A stretch of DNA of 64,000 nucleotides, taken from NCBI GenBank assembly GCA_027575765.1, contig JANBPT010000068.1:1-64000 (forward strand). Direction: 5' to 3'. A program made the position numbers and the translations under genes. Below, one piece after another: positions 1-12,030 of this stretch (position 1 is the first letter of the stretch; each line of letters opens with the position of its first letter). The notes under the pieces are model-generated. The model saw only the letters and a list, made by a program, of their open reading frames with translations. It searched no databases and was not told the origin of the DNA. The stretch comes from Tieghemiomyces parasiticus (Eukaryota; Kickxellomycota; Dimargaritomycetes; Dimargaritales; Dimargaritaceae).

Positions 1-2116
1 AGCACTCCGCCTCCCTCCGTGGCTGCCCCTTCCCTTTCCCTTCTCTCGGTATACTAATGTTTTCCCTCACTGGCCTTGGGTCAAGCCATAGTATATTAGT
101 ATATAGAAAGTGCCTAGTTGGTCTACACTCAAGTTGTGGCCAAGCCAAGTCTATCTCACATGAGCCACCATTGACAACCCCTACACTCACCAGGCAGCAA
201 GTGGGGACCGTGCCAATTCAATGTTCCGCAACCACCAACCATTTTGATTGCTGTGTTTCCCTTTGAATGGTGGCTGGAGTGGGGAGGTGGTGGGCCCAGT
301 TTTAGGTTTATCTGCTGCTCTGCTGGGCTCCCCTGTACAACATATCATTCCATGTACCTTGGATGGCCGGTAGGTTGTAAGGTGGCCGGAAACAAGAGTA
401 CCAGTACCCTTGCTGGTATACACCCATCCAGGGTGGTGGCCACAGGCGTGGTTTACTTGACAACTGTCTTTTTAGGCCTACCATCAAGTGAGTAATGGCC
501 TCCCCAAGGATGCTGCTCTTAAAGCCGCCCTTTGGAAGGCTGTATCAGTGGTGCTTCCTTACTACTATCCTTCCTCTTAGGTAACATCCTTGAAGATGGG
601 ATAGGACAGAGGAAGGTCAGGCAGCCTAATGTATCAACACCGGCGGCTATGGTAGCTTGTGGGTAGGGACTAGTACTGGAGCTGTCCTTCATGACAACGA
701 CACCAACGTAAGCTAGATAGGGGGGTCCAATAGCTGGAGAACTAGCTGGGGACCTAGTAGCCTATAGAGCAGCGCATTTTTAGCACTGTACGCAATATCT
801 TGTGGTTGGGGAAGCAACCTCTCCAGACCCTGCGTCTGCCAAGTGTTACCGCTTGGTCAGACAGGTGGCCATCACAGTTGGTGGAAACACCTTCTCTAAC
901 AGTGGCGGAATCCATCCTCCATTACCAAGCCTTAGTGCACCTCATACCATAGCTTGACGCTAGTGAATGATGGCTTACCTGTTCCATTTGGTTCTGGCCC
1001 ACTAGGTAAACACTTGCTATCCAGTTTCTGCTGTCCACTCCGTATTCAATATTCCCCTTCTTTACTTCCACGCTCATATCCATTCCAGTGACACCCTCTC
1101 TTCCTGCTTAGTGGGATGTTGCCTCCATTCCAGGCACTACCACCTTCTGCTCCTTACGGCCTTGTCTTCACCATTCACAACCTAACGACTACCTGTTACC
1201 TTATTCCTATTGACGCCTGGCCCCGCCAAACTGTTTCTCAGACTTCCGGTAAAGCTCGCTGAGTGTGGTAGGCAGGAAGCCGGGGTGATTGGTATATAAT
1301 AGAGGAAGAAACGATGCTGTCTTTAGATGTTCTGTTGTGGCTATTGGTGGCGCATGAAGGAAGAAGCTGATAGGCTTGTGTGGTTTGTAAGGTAAATGAA
1401 ATCCTAGTCTAGCTACGTAGATGACGAGGGGTAAGGTTTGAATGAGGATAGCAAAGTGGAGATGAGCTTAGTGGCTTACTGCCCTCCTGACTAGGCGATA
1501 ACATCGGCGGCGGTGGGATTAGTGTGAAGGGCGACCAGCCAGCTGCTGCGAGGCGCTCCTTGGCAACTACGGAACGAAGAAGTATGTTCAACTTTGGATG
1601 TCACTAGTCTCCCTGGGCTCCTCCTCCGATTTATCACCTCTACTCACCCTTGGATTGTTTAGTAGCTGGTAGCACTTGGCTACTCTGGAAGCCAACCCTC
1701 CCTTAAGCCTTTTCCGTATAGCTATCTCTTCCCTCTTTAACCTTGAGCCAACTCATGATTTCCTTGGTAATAAAATACACCAGCTAACCCCTTTTGAAGT
1801 ACTGCCTAATTAGGCATAACAGTATTGATAGCCGCATATCAGCCCTAGATGTGTGGTGAAAAGATGGAGGTGGAAATTCTCGCCACTTGTTTCGAATTGT
1901 CCCTTACCATTTTAGTAACGACATAAAATTTTTTAGGAGGATGTAGGGATAAGAAGAGCCTTTCATCATTGAAGTATGTTTTGTAAAGGTGTAGCAGTTG
2001 ATAAAGTGGCATCAAAGCATAGTGAAGGATAAGGCAGTATTAACTAACTAACCTTGCTACCCAGGAACGTGCTCTCTTACCGGGTATCATTCCCAGTGTA
2101 TAGAAGCTACCAAATG
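1..2116. other. Gene-free stretch left of the mariner element
   Basis: I see no convincing gene here. The open frames are all short (under 90 codons), lie on both strands, and resemble no family I recognise. A TATA-like box sits near 1290 but no coding sequence follows it. The base composition is more even and less CT-skewed than the promoters elsewhere in the window, so this may be old, decayed repeat sequence. No terminal repeats other than those of the adjacent mariner were found by eye. Confidence 0.5.
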
Positions 2117-3376
2117 TCGTGAGGATTTTAAGCGGGTGGTCTCAGATTATAGTGTTTCAGATGAAACCTAAGAGAGTCAACAATGACGAATTGATTGGTA
2201 TAAACCACTCCAGGATTGATCCGTTTTTGACTTCACACCTTGCTTTTTTAACCATCCATCATGTCCACTTTTTTAACCCCCTCCCTCACTCCATCCAAGT
2301 TAACCAAGCGTGATGTATGGGTCCTTATAAATCATTACTATCTGGAGGGCCGCAAGGCAGATGCTATTTTTAATGTTTTAACTTCCAGGCTGGGCCTGGC
2401 TGCCCCTAGCCACTCCACCATCTACAGGCGGCTGGCTCACTTTCGCGCATGTCACTACTCTTTGCAAGTGACCCTTGTTCTGGCCGCCCATCAGATGACA
2501 TTGGCGAACGTTATGGGGATATGACCTCAGACGGCTAGGGAAAGACCCTCGACCTACTGCTGAGCAGCTGGCCTGGGGCTGCCATACTTCCCCTAGTACC
2601 ACGTACAATGTTCTGCACAGGGACCTGGAGTTGCATGGCTATTTCAATTGCTGGATCGCCCACAACCTCACCAACAACCAGTGTCACAAGCGGGTACGTT
2701 TTGCCACTGAGTTCCTGGAGAAATTTGATGGGGCCAGTGACTACCTGCTGGACTCCATCGTCACAGGCGACGAGACATGGGTGTACCTTTATGATCTCCC
2801 TGCTGGCTCTAGTCACCGGAGGTGGTGCCCTAAAGGTGGTCCTGTCCCAACTGAGACCCGCCAAGGCTGTACCACACCCAAGGTGGTGCTGACCATTTAT
2901 TTCACCAGGCGTGGCCTACTAAGCCTGAGTGTCAAGCCCCCCTGGTATCAAGGTCTCCGCTGAACTCTATGTAGAGTACGGGCTGAAGCCCATGGTTCAG
3001 GCCTAGGTGGAGGCACGTGGAAGTCTGGACCGTCACCCCCTGCGGCTTCACCATGATAATCCACCACCGCATCGTGCTGAGGCTACACAGGCTTACATAT
3101 CCGCCTCCAAACTCAAACTTCAGTCAGCCCCTCCCTACAGTCCTGACCTGGCCCCCTGCGACTTCTGGCTGTTCAGGAATATCAAACAGCGGCTGAGGGG
3201 CAAGAAGTTCAGCACAGTGGCGGCGGTCGTGGACGCCTGGCAATTGTAGTTAGCCAGGCTCCAGCCAAATGACTATAGAGCCTGTTTTGATAGAAGGATA
3301 GAAAGGGCTCGTCGAGTGGTGCAGAGTGGTGGCAGCTATATTGAATAAACACCATTTGACTTAGAAATCCTCACGA
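2117..3376 (+). mobile_element. Degenerate mariner (DD34D) DNA transposon with terminal inverted repeats
   Basis: A 1,260 bp element bounded by a perfect 12-bp inverted repeat, TCGTGAGGATTT at 2117-2128 and its reverse complement at 3365-3376. The length is typical of mariner elements (about 1.3 kb). The right flank starts with TA, the expected target duplication; the left flank has TG, which I read as a mutated TA. Inside is a broken mariner transposase. The transposase lies in three reading frames with at least two frameshifts and in-frame stops, so the copy is dead. It would move only if supplied with transposase in trans. Confidence 0.85.
2261..3348 (+). pseudogene. Mariner transposase, frameshifted and stop-containing
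   Basis: The remains read from ATG at 2261 (N-terminal helix-turn-helix region, to about 2524), continue in another frame from about 2530 to 2960 (second DNA-binding helix region, then the first catalytic Asp in TGDETW), and in a third frame from 3007 (second Asp in HHDNPPPH, third Asp in SPDLAPCDF), ending at the TAA at 3346-3348. There are exactly 34 residues between the second and third Asp, the DD34D signature of true mariner rather than Tc1 (DD34E) or pogo. The tail ends in a GGSYIE motif like other mariners. Breaks near 2525, 2943-2960 and an in-frame TAG at about 3004 show it is non-functional. Confidence 0.88.
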
Positions 3377-3611
3377 TATGTGGTAACATCTATAAGATAA
3401 CAATAAATAGGCGGGACTTTGGCGTCCCATTTCATGCCACACTTGGAGGGCAGGTGAAAGCTGTTTCAGAAAAGCGCACGTCTGAATAAAGGATAAACAG
3501 AAAAGGGTAAAATCTTGTAACAATTTATTACAGCGTTGCGTTAACTCGGCGACGGACGCCTTCTCCACGTACCGATTGCGCTTGCCATCACGTGGCTCTA
3601 GCACCGTGTCC

Positions 3612-5402
3612 TTAGGACCCCGCCATGCTCTCATCGCCACCGTCGCTACCGGCCGCCGCAGGTGGTGGGGTGGCTGGTCGGTCGGGCCGGTAGATGTCCA
3701 CGTTGGCCAGAAGGGTTGTGAGGTCCGGTATACAGACCATCCGTTCCTGGATCTGTCCGAGGGCAAAGGCCTGTCGGTTCTCGGCGTCGACCACTGTGAC
3801 CTGTTGCTGGAAGCTAAATGGGCTGCCAAGGTCGACCTGTTGCATCAAAGAACGTAGAAAAAAAGTAGGAAGGTGGGATGTGCAAGGGAAGGGGAGGGGG
3901 GAAGAGTAAGTAAGACAAGAGGTCGAGGTGAGTGAGTTGGACACGGCCCATTGTACCATAAAGAATATCAGACAGAAGGTTAAGGGAGCAGATCGAACAG
4001 GGCAGGTATAAGGTCACTTACATCAAAAAGCACCTCGCCCAGTTGCATCTTAACCTTTCCAGATTCATACACGAGCAGTTTGCCGATTTTCCCGTCCCGC
4101 TCAGTATCTTCCTCTGCGGCCGGCGTCTCCGTTTCCGTGGCCATGGCCGCGTCTTCAGATCCAGGCTCGGGTTTGACCGCCGCTTCAGTGTCAGCCTTGG
4201 TGCCGGGTTCAGGTTTGACCTTCACCTCCGTGGTTTCCTCGGCGCCGGTGTCGGGTGGGGCGGGTGCGTCTGTACTAGCCTCCGCCCCGGATTCCGGTGC
4301 TTTGAAATCGCCAAGGATATTGGGGAACTGGAAGAAGATGAGCTTATCACCGGTCCCCCCGATTGCCTGTCGAGTGGGCGATGCCCAGAGTTATGGAGCG
4401 AAGAGGTAGGGGTCATATAGGTGACTGGAGGTTAGCCACGGCGTAAAGGGGACGATTATGCGTCCTGACCGCCCCTGTCGATTCGAAAGCGAAAGATGGT
4501 GGCTAACTTACCTCCTCAATGACTTGGGGTTGGAACACAGTGGCCGGAGTTTCCTCCTTGACCTCCTCCTCGGACTTTGTATCCACCTCCATCGCTTCCC
4601 CGTCCTCCACCACCTTCTCCTCAATGCCCTCCTCCTCTATCGCCACCCCGCCCTCGGCGGTCTCCTCGGCCTTCACCTTGACCTTCACCTCCGCCTTAAC
4701 CTTTGCTTTGGTCGTCGCCACAGAGTCACCCTTCGGTTTGGTGCTAATCATACTAGGCGCGTACACCTCAGAGTCATGGGTAAAGAAATCCGTATCCTGA
4801 GTCGGGTCTTCCGCCTGGCCCAAGGGCCCGACGTTCTCTAACGCGTCTTCGTAGTCATTGGGTAGGCGACCGGCCAACCCGCCACCACCGAACGCGGAGC
4901 CAGCAGCCCGCCGGGCCTGGAACGCCGCAGGTCCGAGGGAGAACGGACCGGAGGCGGTGAGTTCGGCCGGTTCACCCCGACCTCGACCCCGACCACGTCC
5001 GCCGCGAGCCCCCCGCCCGCGGTCTCCTCGACCACGTCCGCCACGGCCCCGAGTATCACCGAGTAGCGAGGCCACACCGGTCGCCGCCGGGGACGATGAA
5101 GCGTCGGCGGGGACTTCACGTTTGATGCGCCGGGTGGGGACCTTCGGCGCGAATTTCATCTTGGCTGCCCCACCCCGCGTGACGGACCGACCTGCCGTAT
5201 GTAGGGAATCGAGGCGAGGGGTCGCGGGCCCTGCGGCCTCGGGCTTAACTTCGCTAGTCTCGTCAGACACGGGGGCAGTGCTGGTACTGGCTGCGGGTGC
5301 CTCACCCTCGGCCGACGTGGCCGCTGACCGACCGCGGCGGGTGACATTACGGACGTTGGGCTTGAATCGGGAACCGCGCCCCGTGCCTCCGGAATCTGAC
5401 AT
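3612..5402 (-). CDS. RPC53: RNA polymerase III subunit RPC4 (RPC53/POLR3D)
   Basis: Subunit C4 of RNA polymerase III; with C37 it forms the TFIIF-like module that acts in initiation, termination and reinitiation at tRNA and 5S genes. I infer three exons joined at phase 0: 5402-4512, 4366-4022 and 3836-3612, giving about 486 residues. Both introns have GTAAGT donors. The N-terminal 300 residues are low complexity, with an RGG/GRG-rich stretch near residues 120-145 and an acidic/KVKAE-rich linker. The conserved RPC4 domain is C-terminal: a LIFFQFP motif opens exon 2, then GKIGKLLVYESGKVKMQ, and in exon 3 an ERMVCIPD motif close to the stop. The splice join inside the motif (LFD then VDLGSPF) restores the family pattern, which supports the model. 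The start is the first ATG of the long frame. Confidence 0.9.
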
Positions 5403-6181
5403 GGCAGTACGTTAGACGATCGCAGCAATGTGGACTATGCACGATCTAATATACACTTGATCCGCGCAGTCGGCTGTGCTCAAAGAGAATGAAGAAAGAG
5501 TCAGATGCGGGTACTGGCTTAGCTGGCAAAAGGCAAAGTGCATTGCCAATGTGATTGTATTGGAACCCACTGTACTACATACCCACACGTCCTGAAGCGT
5601 TCGATACGGAGGAGACGGCAGGGCAGGCGTATTTTTGGGCCCATCTAGCCAAGGCACTTCGGCCGAGGCTTAATCCGCACGGATAACGGCGTAAACAAAC
5701 CAGCAGAAATAAATGCCTCAACCTTTTTAGTTATCTGCCGAACTTACAATCGCAACCTACCCCCCAATCCTTCGTCCAACCCAACCCAACCCCGCTATAA
5801 CGGAGGTGACACCAGTGATGGGGTCGAGACTGACCGATCGAGATCGAGGCGACGGACACGTGTATTGTAGCGCACCGTTATCTAGATTAGAGTGAAAAAT
5901 GAAATGACATTAAAGACTATAAAAGCATGGGTTATACGCAATAGAGTGAGCAATGGAATTCTAGGTACCCATCAAAGAAGGGCCGGGGGGGGGGAAGCGG
6001 GGCAAGCGAAAAGAATAAAAGCAAACCAAGAGAGGCAGGGCACCACTGGTGGACCGATTGAAACAAAGGCAACAAGTCAGCGGGCGCTCTTCTCCCCTGG
6101 GGGGGGGCATATAATTAGTTGTGTACAAGTAGATTAGTTTAGCTAGGAAGGCAAGATGACGGGGATCAGTCCCCAAGCACG
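5403..6181. other. Intergenic: RPC4 promoter and RhoGEF 3' flank
   Basis: No gene seen. The RPC4 gene starts at 5402 and reads leftward, and the RhoGEF gene ends at 6182, so this holds the RPC4 promoter and the RhoGEF 3' end. Short G tracts are present near 5986 and 6101. Confidence 0.5.
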
Positions 6182-9100
6182 TTAGGCGTGGCTGCGTTCA
6201 TCCTCAGGGGTACCGGGAATGACGGTGTCGACCTCAAAGCGCGGCCCCATGTCCTTCTCGGTCAGGTCGAGGGCTGGGATGACGCGGACGGCGGGGACGG
6301 GCGATGGTGGGTAGGAGACCGAACTGTCTGAAACAAAGAATGACTTCCATGAGTTGATCTTGCGCATAAGGGACACGCGGTTTTGCGCGGCTTCGGTATG
6401 CACTCCACCCATGGGGTAGGGATGACCGCCCGTGGTGGCGCGCTCGATAGGTTGCGGGCGATGGGCCGACAGGCCACTGGGTCGTAACGACAGCCGCGAG
6501 GCCTTGCGCGACGAGACGTTGGCGGCCGTCGAGAGGCTGATCACGCGCGGGGTAGCGCCGCTGTGGCCGACAGCGAGGCCACCGTGATCCATCCGCTCGG
6601 CCGTCTTCGGCAGACTCCCCGCATCCACGGCCGTCGTAATGGTGACGTTTGTGTCGGCCTCCGTGTCCTTAGTTTGGGCAAAGGACGAGAGAGGCCTGGC
6701 CTTGGCCTTGTCGTCCAATAGACTCTCCATGGACTGGCAGCGCACGAGCGCACGAGTCATGGCGCCGCGGCGGCGGAGCCCTACGGTGCTGTCATCGCGC
6801 ACACCGCTCGGCAGCTTCGGTTCCGGAGGAGGCATGTGCAAGATCGGCAAGTCACTCGAGGCGGAGGGCGACGCGGCGCCAGGGCGGCCGAGCGAGAGCC
6901 GACCGAAGAGGTGGAGCAGGCGATTAGATCGGGCGGCAGGCGATCCGGGCACCGAGTGGCTACCAACTCCGAGCGTTGAGCAAGGGTGACAGGCGCTGGT
7001 GTGCGTCGGGGTGAAGGCCTTACGGCCGTTGTCGAGTGGAGAGCTGGTCGGACTGGCGCGGTCCGTATTGGACCGGCGCACCGAGGGCTGCCAGGCGCTA
7101 GTGGGACTGACCAACCAAGACCGGCTGCGGACGGCTCCACCCACCGCCAGGGCCTTGATCCCGGACTTGCGGCGGTGGTGGGTGGTACAGTCACTGGCGG
7201 CGCGGCGGCCGCGCGTCTGTTCTGACTGGCTACTTTCGCGGCTTGAGCGGTGTGATGTATTTAAGGGTGACCACAGCAGCGAGGACGACGAGGACGCGCG
7301 GCTGCCGGAGGCCGACGTTGTCGACGGTTCGCCAGCAGACCAGGCGATCGGGTCAACCGGCGAGACTGGGGTCAACGGTAGAGAACGCGGAATTGTGTGG
7401 ATCGACACACTAGGGCCGGCTCCCACCGTTGCCAGCGCGCGGGCGCGGCTACGCAGGCAGTCGTGGGTGAAAATGTCGCTGAAACGAGTGTCCACCAGCG
7501 ACTTGCGCGAGGAACCCGGGTGGTACAGTCCTACGGTTGACGGGCTTGAGCCGGCCAAAGTCGAGAGATCAGTGACTAGGGAGAGCGGCCGTGAGGGCCT
7601 GGCGCGAGGCGAGGCCACAGGGGGGTCCGTCGTGATATCCCCGGCTGTCGCGTAGGGGGAGGTCAGTGCCGGGGACAACGGGGAGCCTGACGACAGGCGA
7701 CGCAGTGTTTTGAGAGTACGAACGGGGGCACCGGCGGCCGACGGCCGGCGCTGGTTGGCACGGCGCGCCGCGGTGACAGGCCGGAAACTACACGGATAGG
7801 CCGCGGCATCCTCAACGGGTGCTGAAAGGGTCCCGTGGCTGAGGTGGGCCAACCAGACGGCCTTCTCCTCAGGGCAGGCGGCGGTGAAGTCCAGGTAGCG
7901 GCCGGTTCCTTCGTGCACTAGACGCCAGGCCAGCGGGTGCAGTGGGGGCTCGGCCTCCAAAGACGGGCTGGCGCGTGCTAGGAGATCAGAGGGCCACTCC
8001 AGGATGGTCACGGCTGCCAGTGGGAACCAGTACTTGGGTTCATAGGCGGTACTGCTCCGCGTTTTGACCACCACCAAAAACCGTGGAAACAAGATGCAGC
8101 CATAGTATTTGACGCGGGGCGGAGACGGGTCGTAGGCGGTGACTTCCAGGGCCCCAGCAAACACGATATCGCCCAGGGTCATGATGAAACTGAGGGGGAG
8201 GCGTAGATGGTTGTCGTAGCGACGGTAGAACTGTTCAGTTTGGTGGTGCATCTCATGGACGCGTTTGGTGTCGTTGATGCGGGCGGTGAGGTCACGGATG
8301 ACGTCCAGCGCCAGGGCGAACCGCTCCGCAGCGGGTGAAGCATGGGTAAGACACTTGACCACCTCGCGGAGGAGAAGTGGATAGAGGCACAACCGCTGCA
8401 CGGGTTTCATCAGAAAATCCTGCATCCCGAGCCGGGAGGGCCGGGTCAGGCCACCGAGCTGGTCGTGACGTGCAAAGTGCAGCCATTCGGGACTCCGCTC
8501 AAGGACTTTTATATCGCTGGCGAAGTCACCGGCCATGGAGCAGTAGGGAAGATAGATTTCGAGCTCAGATTTCTGAGGAAAGGTAGAGAGGGAAGTGATT
8601 CCAAGGGATATGGGGTGCTACGTTAGTGAGACGTGATTTGGGTCCGCACTTGAGAATTGGTGTTGTACGTGTGGGAGAAGAGCCGACACATCACTGGAGG
8701 AAGCGTTAGCTACCCAAAATAGGATAGGGTCAGGCCTCGCTCTACCGGTTATAGATGTCGTAGCGTGATGTGGAACTCAGCTACTCCGATACAACCACAG
8801 CAAAAACTACAACCACCGGCTAATCGAGACCCTCGCGAGGGGAGAAGGGGGGAGGGGACACGGCCCCCCCTGTCGTCCTAGATCACGAGACATCCAGGGG
8901 CCAGTGAGGTACACTATTTCCCGTTCATAGCAGACCCAACAGGCCTTGGCTTCTGGCCGTTAGGTAGTGGAAACTATTTCGAATTGAGGGACCAGCAATC
9001 TAGAAATAGGAATGACGTGACACTTACCTTAGCAATGAATAGGTCGGCTAGAGGGGCCACATCGTCGTCGCTGACGATACCGCCACGCTTATGGGTGGCC

Positions 9101-9987
9101 TCAAGGTCCTCCAAGATATCGCCCATGTTGCGGCAGAATTGCTTCTGAAAGTACACCAGGGGAATGAGGTGTCTGATGAGGTGTTGAAGTAGCCCGCAGG
9201 ACGCGAAGAGTTTGCTGTGTTTGATGGTCCGCAAGTACCCGTTAACGAAGGCCTCGATGGCCGCCAGGTAACTCTGCTCGGTTTGCCAGAGCTCGCGGAG
9301 GACGCCAGCCACCTTACGGTGGGCCAAGCCGAGCGATGGGGTAAAAATGCGGCTGTCCGACTCATCGGTGGTATGGATGGACGACTGTGAAGAAGGTACG
9401 GGAGTGAGGAGCGGAGTCTGCAGGTTGAAGGCGATGAGGTCGTCCAGCGACCCAGGACCTAAATGAGGGTCCCGTATGTCTGGTGTGTCGAGGGGAGATT
9501 GAAAAGGCACAACGACCAGGGGCTCGGCCTCGGGAGTGGGAAGTAAGGAGGCCGAACCGAGGTCCACCAACGGTAGTGTAGTCAGGTTAATAGCCACTGC
9601 AGGGTGCGGTGGCGGTGAAGAGGGCGACGACGTGAGGGCGTCCGGTCGGGCATCGTGATAATGATCGTCGGAGCTGATCGAATGGGCATCGTCCGGATTA
9701 GCAGGGCAGTCGTAATAGAGGGTGGCGCGGTCGTCGTCAGTACGATAGGGGGATTCTTCCCCCCGATTCGGCAACGACGATGAAGGACGAGGGGTGGGTA
9801 CAGGGGAGGCCGATAGGGGCGGCGAGCTGTCGGTCGATAACCACGGGCCAGTCGCACCAGGCGTGGTGGCAAATGGCTGACCTTGGGAGCATAGAATACC
9901 GATAGGAGCCACGGGCGAAGGCACGCTCGGATAGTGGTTGACCCGGGGGGCCATCGCCAATGTTGGTGTGGGGCTGGCAACGGACAT
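6182..9987 (-). CDS. Rho guanine-nucleotide exchange factor (DH-PH)
   Basis: Likely activates a Rho/Cdc42-type GTPase for polarity, cytoskeleton or wall growth. Two exons are inferred, 9987-9028 and 8572-6182, joined at phase 0, giving about 1,116 residues; the 455-bp intron has a GTAAGT donor and a pyrimidine-rich CAG acceptor. The Dbl-homology domain starts near residue 225 (VLRELWQTEQSYLAAI) and spans the splice, where LADLFIAK joins KSELEIYLPYCSMAGDF, a normal DH sequence; its C-terminal helix has MKPVQRLCLYPLLL. A PH-like domain follows at about residues 470-600 (KYYGCILFPRFLVVV). The N-terminal 220 residues and the C-terminal ~500 are Ser/Pro-rich and probably disordered. A 218-codon frame antisense to exon 2 is only a GC-rich shadow. 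The GTPase target cannot be told from the sequence. Confidence 0.88.
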
Positions 9988-12030
9988 GGAACGTCAGTGG
10001 GAAATAACTATATAGAACAATGGTAACGTGTCTAGTGTGGAGTCGGAACAGGGCTTGAGGGGGAGGGCAGGCTAACGCGGAAGGCTCGCGGCCTGATGGG
10101 AGCAGCACCGATATGAGCGACGGAGTCTGAACAAAAAAGTGGAAAGAAAGGTAGGTAGAGTACACGGGGTTAGAGACGTAGTTAGGACTTCAGGGCTGTT
10201 GGAACAGAGTAGAAAAATGAAGGTTGGCCGAGGCAGTCGCGACGGGGGCAGTGAGTCGTTGTGGTGGCAGGAAGAGTTCAAATATATAAAATAGGGGGGG
10301 GGTTGGGAGGATCGGATGGGGTAGGAACTCCTGCGAGCGGAGAGAGGAGGGGGGGGGTTCCTGGGTAATATAAGGCTAGGCTGGGTGATACCGAGGGGAA
10401 AAGGGGGGGCAAGACCCGCGTTCCAGTAAATCAGACGTGATATGAGACCAGGTGTAAGTGCAAGACCACCAGGGGCAAGAACTAAAACCCCGATGGCACA
10501 GTAGAGCGTGCGCTGTTGAAGGCCCGATCACACGAGTCCGATCATACAGAACGCAAGGATAACCGGGCGTGGGGATAAGACGTGCGCAGGGCCGAAAATC
10601 AGAAAGGCTGGTGATAAAAGAGAACCCGGGAAAAATACCAACTAGCGATATGAGCTCAGCGACTGACCCCCGTGTCTAAAACAGAACCGGGGTATAGTTG
10701 GGATGATGGGGGCCTAGCGAGTACCTAAAGAGGCGACGCAGGCCGAACCAATCCAGAGAAGGGACAAGTGGACCGCCGGTTGAGTAAAAGGTGGAACCTT
10801 GAAGGTGAGGAAAGTTGCACGACGTCACAGGGCCGGGTGAGATAATCAATCGACCGGCAACGTCACAGCGATAAAAATGGGTCAATGTCCAAAAGAGGCA
10901 GCTTGACCCGTAAGCCCGGTTGGTGGTCAGAGCACTGACACTTGACGAAATATGACAGACTGATGACGGAAAAGTATGCCGATCGCGGTCGGAGTTCCAA
11001 GAATAAGAGTACCGAAGCGCAGGGGCAATGGAGGCCGAGGAGACGGCGGGGTGCGTTGGCCAACGATAAACCGAGCTCCTCAATAAAAAAGAAGAATAGC
11101 CAGAGCAATAATGTTCGTGATCTAGCAGATAGGAGAGGCGAGGCGAGGAAATTAGGACATAAGATGATAATGTACCTAACGACAGCGTTAAGGTTAGAAA
11201 AAGACGACTCAGGTGGTCTTCGTGTAAAGAATTCATGGCAAGTTGAAGCAACACCAAGAAAAGGAATATATGCCCGGCTGCAGAAGTGCGAAGCCTAAGT
11301 TGCCGGGGGACAGGCGCAGCTCCTTTTGTACATCTACCAGCTAGCTCCATGAATGTACCAGCTCAGTAACGGGGAGCCGAGCGGCCAGCCAATTCCATAT
11401 AAAAATGCTAAAGGGGGAGAGGGTAGAAGTCATCACCATGTGTGGCGCTGTCGCCACAGAGCCACACCCTATTGTCCTATATAGAAGATAAGTAACAGGA
11501 TGACGTGGCAGGAGTGGCAACTGAAAAACCTAGCCTAACCCGACCAGCCAAATCCAAAATAATGGACTTCGATCCCGGCCGGAGCCTACCGCCCCAACCA
11601 TCTGGCCATCCGCCCGCTCGGTCAGTCAGGCACTCAAACTACCGGGAGCGGGAAAGAGCACCCCGGGGAGGGAGTGAAACCGAGGTTACTCACATGTGGA
11701 CCGAAGGTCCGGTGTCAATTGAGCCCCGGCTAGGGTACACCCTACCATCTGACATTAAAAAGATAAGAAGGAAAAAAAGTGGAGGAGGGCCGGCGATAAC
11801 AGTCGAGCCGTATACAGTACCCGGGCGGATCTACCGCACTGTCATCTGTGCTAATGGCCGACCCCTTTGTCCCTGGGCCACTTTCGAGTCCACTCCAGGT
11901 GTGCGCAAACGAGAACTCCGGCCCAGTGGCAAGTAATTACAGCAGTGTGGCTTGCCAAGCCGAGTGAATCCGAAACGACATCTAAAAGCCTTTAGGCTCC
12001 GAAAGCCAGTCGAACAAGCGATAAACATTA
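9988..12030. other. Upstream region of the RhoGEF gene, no supported gene
   Basis: The minus strand is strongly CT-rich here, as expected for a fungal 5' leader or promoter read leftward into the RhoGEF gene. Three long G runs occur on the plus strand at 10294-10302, 10349-10357 and 10403-10409. A 224-codon minus-strand ATG frame (10676-11350) exists, but CT-rich DNA depletes stop codons and its product is Ser/Leu-rich without a recognisable domain, so I do not call it. A 65-codon minus-strand frame at 11831-12028 could be a last exon of the unresolved gene to the right. Confidence 0.4.

Noticed and set aside
6999..7655. 218-codon plus-strand ORF inside the RhoGEF gene
   Set aside because: It is antisense to the well-supported second exon, has no domain, and arises from GC-rich codons.
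10676..11350. 224-codon minus-strand ORF
   Set aside because: The minus strand is CT-rich, which removes stop codons; the product is Ser/Leu-rich with no domain and no clear promoter or splice signals.
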